This document shows positions 56,892-64,000 of a stretch of DNA of 64,000 nucleotides, one piece after another. Under the pieces are notes generated by a model. The model searched no databases. It worked only from the letters and a program-made list of their open reading frames with translations, and was not told the DNA's origin. This stretch comes from Orientallactaga sibirica (lineage: Eukaryota > Chordata > Mammalia > Rodentia > Dipodidae). The number at the start of each line of letters is the position of its first letter. The first letter of the stretch is position 1. Both the position numbers and the translations under genes were made by a program. Location of the stretch: NCBI GenBank assembly GCA_036365145.1, contig JAEOAD010000052.1, positions 11,717,501 through 11,781,500 on the forward strand, given 5' to 3'.

Positions 56892-57303
56892 CCTTTTTTT
56901 TTTTGGGGTACTTAAAGGATTAAAAACTCAAAACAAGGGACTGAGTCTGGTTCAGAACATGAACACGCTGCTGACAAGTGAAGTGCTGCCTCACCCGTCT
57001 CTGCCTGGCCGGCGGCCTACTGTGTCCACTCTGAATAACAGAGCTACACCGAACAGAAGAGAAGAGAGGGCTCAGGGGTCAAGACCTGACAGATAAACTT
57101 GCCTGTCTTCAAAGTCAGGAGATTTACAAGGAGAGGGCAGCATTCTAGATCAGTCCTTGTTTTAGACACCTACAAAACATATTGACTCTTCTGAAGAAGG
57201 CAGAAATGAGAAGCAGGTGAACTTGAGACTCCCAAGGCAAACTGGTTAAGGGTCTCTTCTTGTCTAACTGGTCATCTCTCCCCTCTTCCTTCCAAACACA
57301 CAG

Positions 57304-57407
57304 GACTCCGATCATAGCTGGAGGGCTGTTCGTGATTGACAAAGTCTGGTTCGATTACCTGGGGAAATATGACGTAGACATGGACATCTGGGGCGGGGAG
57401 AACTTTG
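57304..57407 (+). CDS. Galnt14: Galnt14 internal coding exon G (WGGEN motif), last exon in window
   Basis: This 104-nt exon follows 'ccaaacacacag' and ends before 'gtgagt'. One base completes Arg from exon F, then 34 codons encode [20 protein letters not shown] and [14 protein letters not shown], and one base begins the Glu codon continued in the next exon. TP.IAGG and DIWGGEN are the conserved Gal/GalNAc-transferase motif of catalytic subdomain B, and the glycines and acidic residue are intact. Changes from recalled human sequence are Ala to Val (DKVW) and Met to Val (YDVDM). The next exon, expected to begin with the ISFRVW segment, was not found in the remaining 6.6 kb. Confidence 0.96.
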
Positions 57408-59894
57408 GTGAGTTCCCGTTCTGTGCATGCTGACCCATATGGCCCGGGGGCAGGGATCTCTGTGTCCTTAGACCCAGCATCAAACGGAATGGTCACTGTG
57501 CTCCCTGGCATGAGGGGATGGGAAATGGCGAGTTACTCCCGTGGGTACAAGCAGTGGAGGGAAAGGTGAGTGGAATGTGTAGGAGAGTCAAGATGGGTGT
57601 CAAGTACAAGGGACCACATGCAGACTAGAGCCAAGAGCCCTGAACTTGAGGATCGAGTTGGGGAGGCCGAGGAGGAAGATAATGAGTCACGGGCGGAGTG
57701 ACTGTGACGTCACTTCACACGCAGACATGGCACACGGTGCTGGTTGAATGGAAGGGTCTGAGTTAGCTCCCAGAAACACTAGAGGTGCTTCGCCCTGATT
57801 TTTCAGTGGGAGAAGGAGGGAAGGAGAGGGACAGGTTATAGGGCACGAAACTATGTGCTTAGGTGGCCACAGTGGCACCAAGCTGCAGTTTGCAGGTGCA
57901 ACAGAAGCCATAGAGTTACAAAGTCCCATTTCATCTAGCTAGTGACACGGAGTGGCCTTCATGTCCGTCGTGGGTTCAAAGTGAAAGTTTGAGATAAGCG
58001 CCCTCTTTCTTGGGGGTGCTGTGAACATCTAGTGAGGTACGTATGTGAAAACCACGGCCTGTGTGGGCACGGGTGTCTCCTTCCCGCAGGTGGGAAGTGA
58101 GAGGGCGCGAGAGGTCAAGCTGGCTATGGTCTGTTTGGTCCCTGGCTATCTCTAGCTGCCCGTGTGCACCACACCTGCCACTCAGGAAGGTGGTGGCAAC
58201 TGCTGGACAAACAAGTCAGGGTAGACTCAGGGAGAATCCGCAAGGGAGGGCCCTTCTCCTCTGTGGACACTCGGGAAGGGGCTGGTGTGGGCTCTGGGAG
58301 CAGTGCGCAGGCCAGGAGCGTGATCTGTGGGCTCATCCGGGCATTCCGTCGTCAGTGAAGCACTGTACACTGTCACGGTTGCCTCTGGTCCCCGCCTGTC
58401 CCCCACCCTGCAGTGGCTTACAGCTTTCTTCCTCAGTCACTAAGAACTATTTCCTGGAAATTGATGGCTTCTAGCTTGACCCTCAGCATCTGCTCTCCCA
58501 AACTGGGCAGCGTAGAGAAGAAATTCATCAAGGGATTTGGTTTCCTGCCAGGTGGGGGCCAGACTGGAAGCATAGAAAATGAAAAAGGAAACCCCATATC
58601 CATTATGCTAGCCAACACTGACTCCCCTCCTGAGACTCAGTCCAAGGGCCCCGTGGAATGGAAGGGAACAAGGTTTGTTGCTGCGCTGCTGAGGCCTTCA
58701 AGACTACATTTCCCTATACCAGCGCAGGACATCTTGGAGCCAGATAGACCCTATGTTCTTACTACAGCCGGATTTTCTCTCTTACTGGACAGAGCCATTT
58801 CCTTGCATGAGCTGATGGTAATCACACTCCCCCTTACTTAGTGGGGGATTCCAGCCCTCCTCCCCACCAGCAAATGAATGTTCCCTGCAGTCCTTTTGAT
58901 AGACAGCGGCCGCCTAGCCTCTGCCCAGTGCTGGTCCTAATGACACAATCACTATTTCACAGTTCGGCACATTCTGTATTAAGGATTTTTTTGTGGAGTT
59001 GTTAGAGAATTCATCCAAGTTGCAGCCCGACTCCCTCCAGAGCGTCTGCTGGGGTTCATTCCACCCTCTTCAAGGGCTCACTGTGAGGACGGGCCCTCTT
59101 CTGTGTGCCAGTCGCATTGGAATGCAAACAGCATGCCGTTTTCAACGCGGGCTTATCCTGGTCCGATTTTCCAGCACCTTTCCTTTATAGCAATGTTAAC
59201 ACACATCTGCTCAAATCAAGAAGCAATCTCAGCTAGGCAGCTTCCGAGTCGTTTGGCATCAACAAGGGCTGATTTGAATAGAGAAGTTGGGAAAGGGTCC
59301 CGGGGAAGCTTGGGAGAGACATTTTATAATCCATCACAAAATCTTTGAAATCACAGATAAGCATCATAGAGAGCCATCACGCAAAACACTTTGTTTTCCC
59401 TCACCCCAACATCCCATTATGGTACAGCCAGCTTATAATACTTTGCAAACCACTTCTGGTTTTTGTTTTTTTTTTTTTCTTTTGTTAGCATTTAACATGC
59501 CAGAAAACACAGCACTTTTCCAAGGACAGATATATCACATGATCACGTGGACAAGGGAGCCCCTGCGGGGTAGGGGAGCAGATAACAAGGCCCCCAAGTG
59601 TACGCAGGTGGGAATTAGAAAATTGGTCCATGAGATTGAGGATCAGGGTGTGTGAACAATGCTTGAGTTCCAAAGAGGAAGCTGCTTGTCAGAGTAAAGG
59701 GACCCTACCTGTAGGGTGTCAGGAGGGCCGTCTGCTTCTCCCTAAGTCCCCAAGTCCTAAACATCCATTTCCATCCATGTCCCCGCACTCATCATCTTCT
59801 CTCCACCCCCACCAGTCCTGTCCGAAGTGATCCACAATCTCTGTTTACTCCTGTCAAATCTGCCCTCCAGCTCTTGCTAAAATATTCTTTCTTT

Positions 59895-60122
59895 CTTTCT
59901 TTTTTTAAAACAAATGTTTTATTTATTTATTTATTTATTTGAGACAGGGAAAGAGAGAGAGGGAGAGTGAGAATGGGTGCGCCAGGTCCTCTAGCCACTG
60001 CAAACAAACTCCACACATGTGCGCCCCCTTGTGCATCTGGCTTATGTGGGACCTGGAGAATCGAACCGGGGTCCTTAGGCTTCGCAGGCATATGCCTTAA
60101 CTGCTAAGCCATCTCTCCAGCC
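59895..60122 (-). mobile_element. DIP-type SINE
   Basis: An (ATTT)n tail, GA region, 'gaatgggtgcgccaggtcct' and a head ending 'taagccatctctccagccct' are present. ctaaaatattctttc before and ctaaaatcttccttc after look like a target duplication with two mismatches. Confidence 0.93.
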
Positions 60123-60163
60123 CTAAAATCTTCCTTCTGAGACACAAACCAGCATCTTTTCAT

Positions 60164-60421
60164 GGCCTTCCCTACTTCAAATGATTATTTCCCTACTTCA
60201 AATGATTATTTTATTTTATTTATTTATTTGAGAGAGTGAAAGAGGCAGAGAGAGTGAGAGTGAGAGAGGCCTCTAGCCACTGCAAACAAGCCCTAGATGC
60301 ATATGCCACCATGTGCATCTGGCTTACGTGGGTCCTGGGGAATTGAACCGGGGTCCTTTGGCTTTGCAGGCAAATGCCTTAACTGCTAAGCCATTCCCCC
60401 ATCCCGGCCTTCCTTACTTCA
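60164..60421 (-). mobile_element. DIP-type SINE with target duplications and a 21-bp repeat
   Basis: The SINE body spans about 60205-60405. ggccttccctacttca (60164-60179) and ggccttccttacttca (60406-60421) flank it with one mismatch. Between the left duplication and the tail is an exact tandem copy of a 21-bp unit starting 'ccctacttcaaatgatt' (60170-60190, 60191-60211). Confidence 0.9.
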
Positions 60422-61794
60422 GTCGTCACCAGGCTGCTCCTGCCATTTGAGCCTTCAATCTAGAGATTCTAATACATCCTCCTGCATTTCTCAGAATGCC
60501 TCCCCATCCACCAACCCCTTCAGGTGGAGGTCAATGGTAGCCTCCTCCAGGACTGGGCCACCTTCCTTCCCGCTCCTCCCCCTGCGTCCTCAACAAGGGG
60601 GTTCTTTTCACTGTCCCTGCTCTGAGCCTCTCATGCATTTTGTTTCGTTATCCATGTGTGTCACCCCTCCCGGTCTCCTGATTAACCTGGAGCTCCTCAA
60701 AGACAAACACAGAATGTTCACCCAACTTCTGGTTCTCAAGGTCAGGGCAGTGGAGACTGCTCACTCAATGTGTGTGTGAAAAGTGAGAGACTCCATAGGA
60801 AGGGATTTCAGGGTGGGAAGGCAATGTAGTTGCAGGTATGTCTTACATCTCTGTGGGGGGATTGGTTCCAGGACCATGCACGCATCTGAGAAACCTCAGT
60901 CCCATATAGAAAATGATGTAGAAATTGCACATAACCTACGTACAACCTCTTGGATGCTTTAAATCACCTCTCAGCTACTTATAATAGACTTAGTACAATG
61001 TAAACACTTACATAGTAGTTGTTAGACTACATGGTTTAGGGGGAAATGACAAGGAAAAAGAGACTATAATGTATGTTCAGGACAGACAATTTCTTTTCCT
61101 ATTTTCGACAAAATAATAAACCATGGTTGGTTGAATTCGGGGACAAGGATAGAGGGCTGCCTGTACAATATATGAGGCCCCATTGAAAACAGTTCTCATT
61201 GCATTCAGAGCAACCATGTTCAAGGGTTCTCTTTAATCACGGGACCAATAACAGCAGGCAGAAATGTCTTTCCTTTCTAGAAAATAGAATTTCTGTGTTC
61301 TAGATGTGTTTGCGTATGTAATGTTGACAATATTTCACAGCCTGAAAGTGCACAAGCGATCACTGACCAGGGTGGCTGTGACCTGGCTCAACCCACACTG
61401 CCCTCAACCTGCCCCACTTCTCTCCTCATCTGTCAGAAGCAGCTGCTGATGGATTGGCTGAAGGGCCATGTGAATGCCACACCAGGACTCCCCCTCCCCG
61501 CCGGCTCCCCCTCACACTCCCTGACCCTGGTACTTCATTCCAACCAAGTGTTTCTAAGATGAGCTGAACACTTTTGATAATTATATCCACACTTTAGAAT
61601 ATGAGCAGGCTTTAGGGAAATGTGGCTTTTAGACAGTTTTTTTTTTTTCAGAAGTAGATTTGCATTAAAATTGGGTACTTAAACTCCAATTTACATAACA
61701 CAGGATACATGTAATGTATCTACTTACTCTAAGCTGCATCTTACTTTTAGCTTTTGGTCTTTAGAGGAAGAACAAATCTATTGCCAATAACAAG

Positions 61795-61972
61795 AGTGTG
61801 TGTGTGTATGTGTGTGGGGTATGTGTGGGGGGGTGTGAGTGTGTGTGTGGCTGTGTGTGGTGTGTGGGTGTGAGTGTGTGTGTGTATGTGTGTGGAGGGG
61901 TGGGTGGTGGGTGTGTGTGTGGGTGTGTGGGGGGGTGTGTGGGGGGTGTGGGGGGTGTGGCGTGTGCATGTG
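61795..61972 (+). repeat. GT/GGGTG-rich tract with quadruplex potential
   Basis: About 175 bp of gt repeats with many G3-G7 runs, for instance 'ggaggggtgggtggtgggtg' at about 61893 and 'gtgtggggggtgtggggggt' at about 61937. Four or more G runs lie within short distances. Confidence 0.93.
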
Positions 61973-62179
61973 TAATAAAAGCAGACCTTGGCACACATAC
62001 AAGGGGAAATATGGGATTCCTTCATTTAGAATGGGGGATTTCCAAATTTCAGCAGCACAAGGGCTGGGCTGAAAAGAGAGATGAGCTGGATCCCAGAAAA
62101 GACTCGCTACCACCCACCAGCCCCAGAACGGAGTCTGGGATGCCAGGCTATTCCAGGATCAGAGGATCTGTGTTTTCGG

Positions 62180-62310
62180 AAGAACCCAGGCTGTGGAATC
62201 AGACCAGACGGGAGTAAGTCTGAAGAGTGCAATTACCACTCAGTGCCCTTGGGAAAGTTAACTCCGCTCTCGGAACCTGTTTCCACCAGTGATCCCCATG
62301 ACAAGGAGAA
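62180..62310 (+). mobile_element. MIR-like SINE relic
   Basis: 'aggctgtggaatcagaccag' and 'tgcccttgggaaagttaact' with 'tcggaacctgtttcc' fit the sense MIR order. Confidence 0.6.
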
Positions 62311-63379
62311 TGGCCCCCAAAGATATTTTTGCCTGAAAGCCTGGAACCTGCCAGGATGTTCTATTATGTGGCACAAGGCACGTAGCCGACGTGATGAGGT
62401 CACTACTCACTGACCTGAAGCTAGGGGACTGTCCAAGCAGACCTCCAAGAGTCAAGCGTGTACGCAGGTTAGAGACGGCAGAGAAGCGACAGAGAGCGGT
62501 GCCATCCTCCAGAGCCTTGCGCTGGTTTGAAGGTGGAAGGACCAGCTGGAATTAGCCACGCCAGTAGCCAACATGAAACAGGACCCCCAGCCGTCAGCCC
62601 CCAGGAATCTGGTCTGCAAACAGCCTAGATAAATTTGACAGCAAATTCTTCAGAGCCCCCGGCTTCAGCCATGGGCGATCCTGAGCAGAGGACCCACCCA
62701 GAGGTTGAGGGTGGGTCATTACAGCAGCCCCAAAAGTCACCGCATCCCCATGTCACAGGGCTGCGCGAAGATATGTAGCGGAAGTGCCTCCTCTCTAGTG
62801 GCACTGGCTGCCCGGCCCTTCAGGCTGCTGCACATGAGCAGGATCTGTTAAAGGAAGATTGTGCCTGACCTGCTGGCGTTCCTTATTCCCTCCACTTTCT
62901 CTGTGAGCCTCACCCTTTCTGCATTCAGTGTCTCAAGAGGGGGGAAATGACGTCATCCTGGAAGAACACTCCCATCTGATGAAGGCCCCATCTTGGCCCC
63001 ACATGGAGACAAAGCTAAAGCTGCTCCTTGTGTAGGCTGCTTTGCTAAGGACCCGAACCCACGTGTGATCCCACCAGCCCCTGTGCGCTGCTGCTCCTGA
63101 ATATGCCAGGTTTAATGGAATGCCATCAGAGAGAGCAGTGGCTGCTGTTCATTTTCCATCAGAGTATGGAAAGACGGAGGGCACCGTATTGGCATTTGCA
63201 GTGACACGGTGCTGGTGACCACTGGCATGCCTGCACATCCAGACACAGGCGCCATCAGCCCCGGTGTGACCGCAATGCTTTTGCTCACAAACCGAAGGCT
63301 GTCTTTTGTTAGCTGACGAGATATCTCCCGTCCAGTCTGTGAATTCATTCAAGAACAATAACAGAGGAGGAGCTTAGCC

Positions 63380-63960
63380 CATTTTATGCTGCTGTCACAG
63401 AATGCCACATACGGTGATTTATAAAGAATGGAAATTTGGGCTGGAGAGATGGCTTAGAGGTTAAGGCTTTTGCCTGCAGAGCCAAAGAACCCTGGTTTGA
63501 CTCTCCAGATGCACAAGGGGGCGCATGCATCTGGAATTCATTTGCAGTGGCTGGAGGCCCTGGTGCACCCATTCTCCCTCTCTCTCTCTGCTTCTTTCTC
63601 TCTCTCAAATAAATAGATAAATAAATAAATAAAATATTTTTTAAAAAGAATGGATATTTATTTCTAACCTTCCTGGAGGCAGGTGGAAGGGACCCTACCT
63701 GGCGAGGTTTTTCTTGCTGCATCATCATACGGCACGACATAGAAGCGAGACAGCAGGGTTGTGGGGCGAAAACTCATCCTTTGTAACAAGAACCCACGGC
63801 CGTAATGACTGACCCACCCTCAAGATAACAGTGTTCACCCATCCAGGAGAGAGAGCAGGATCTCACGATCTCTCGACACTGCGAGTGTGGGGATTAAGCT
63901 GGTAACATGTGAACATCGTGGAATACATTCTAGCCCTAGTACAGATCTCACTTCTGGGCA
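63380..63960 (-). mobile_element. MaLR-type LTR relic (MST/MT-like), antisense, split by a SINE
   Basis: 'ttttatgctgctgtcacaga' and 'gtgatttataaagaatgg' lie before the inserted SINE. 'caggatctcacgatctct' and 'gtgtggggattaagctggt' lie after it. Together they follow an antisense MaLR LTR. Confidence 0.65.
63423..63659 (+). mobile_element. DIP-type SINE nested in an LTR, with target duplications
   Basis: The element (63438-63644) starts 'gggctggagagatggcttag' and ends in an (aaat)n tail. aaagaatggaaattt (63423-63437) and aaagaatggatattt (63645-63659) flank it with one mismatch. Confidence 0.94.
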
Positions 63961-64000
63961 GACGGCCATGAGAACTGAAAACTTACTGGACAGTAAGGTC

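Larger units (their letters stand above)
53599..57303 (+). other. Galnt14: Galnt14 intron F-G (3705 bp)
   Basis: The intron is bounded by gtgagt and cacacag. It contains a CTTC/CTCC tract (54559-54629), a G11 run near 55539, a tail-to-tail inverted SINE pair (55786-56214) and an antisense MLT1-like LTR (56540-56891). I see nothing recognisable in 53620-54550 or 54640-55530. Confidence 0.88.
57408..64000 (+). other. Galnt14: Galnt14 downstream intron (partial, at least 6593 bp)
   Basis: The intron begins gtgagt after exon G and runs to the window edge. It carries two antisense DIP SINEs (59895-60122, 60205-60405), a GT/G-rich tract (61795-61972), a MIR-like piece (about 62180-62310) and a MaLR-type LTR relic interrupted by a DIP SINE (63380-63960). 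I recognise nothing in 57410-59880, 60425-61790 or 62320-63370. Confidence 0.85.

Noticed and set aside
31395..57407. Assignment to GALNT16 or GALNT2
   Set aside because: Strings [20 protein letters not shown] and [15 protein letters not shown] fit GALNT14. As I recall, GALNT16 and GALNT2 differ at these points.
31395..57407. A processed Galnt14 pseudogene
   Set aside because: The exons are separated by introns with canonical borders and correct phases, and no stops occur.
61747..62217. Overlapping Cys/Val/Gly-rich and His/Pro/Thr-rich frames
   Set aside because: They are translations of the GT/GGGTG simple repeat on both strands.
1..64000. tRNA, rRNA or snRNA genes
   Set aside because: tRNA-like A and B boxes occur only inside SINEs. 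I saw no full cloverleaf, U6/U1-like or rRNA sequence.

Overview
The window is mammalian nuclear DNA, almost entirely intronic and dense in retroelements. It most likely comes from a jerboa-type rodent (Dipodoidea, for example Jaculus). Three things suggest this: many copies of a B2-superfamily tRNA-derived SINE with the head 'ggctggagagatggctta' and an inner 'agccagatgcacaa' / 'gcatctggagttcattt' block, which I know as the DIP family; 7SL-derived B1 elements; and rodent-type ERVL-MaLR LTRs. The species call is inference from repeats. Features also seen in other mammals are present as well (MER58-like, MER5A-like, MIR, MLT1-like, old L1 3' ends).

The only protein-coding gene I can support is a partial Galnt14 on the + strand (polypeptide N-acetylgalactosaminyltransferase 14, a Golgi glycosyltransferase starting mucin-type O-glycosylation). 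Seven consecutive internal coding exons were assembled by hand: 31395-31493, 39470-39537, 44093-44158, 44307-44428, 52809-52896, 53514-53598 and 57304-57407. All have AG/GT borders and joining phases that give 210 uninterrupted codons. They encode the front of the catalytic domain, including the D-x-H metal site (DSH) and the WGGEN motif of the family. The N-terminal (membrane anchor, stem) and C-terminal (rest of catalytic domain, ricin-type lectin domain) exons lie outside the window.

Layout: 1-31394 is part of one or more upstream introns. It holds DIP SINEs, B1s, MaLR LTRs, two sense-strand L1 3' ends (about 12990-14115 and 28880-30135), an L1 ORF1 relic (about 28180), a MER58-like DNA transposon (15722-16038), a 74-bp tandem duplication and a long imperfect hairpin (15292-15367). 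31395-57407 is the exon-bearing part, with introns of 7976, 4555, 148, 8380, 617 and 3705 bp. 57408-64000 is the start of the next intron, with two adjacent SINEs, a G-rich GT tract and an LTR split by a SINE.

The most striking structure is a 2.2-kb minisatellite (41895-44072, about 45 units of 45-49 bp) that ends only about 20 bp before the third exon. It probably provides that exon's branch point, carries a CACCTG E-box and a reverse-strand consensus 5' splice site in nearly every unit, and is almost free of + strand stop codons. The very long open frames there are a by-product of this repeat, not genes. I found no new multi-gene system.
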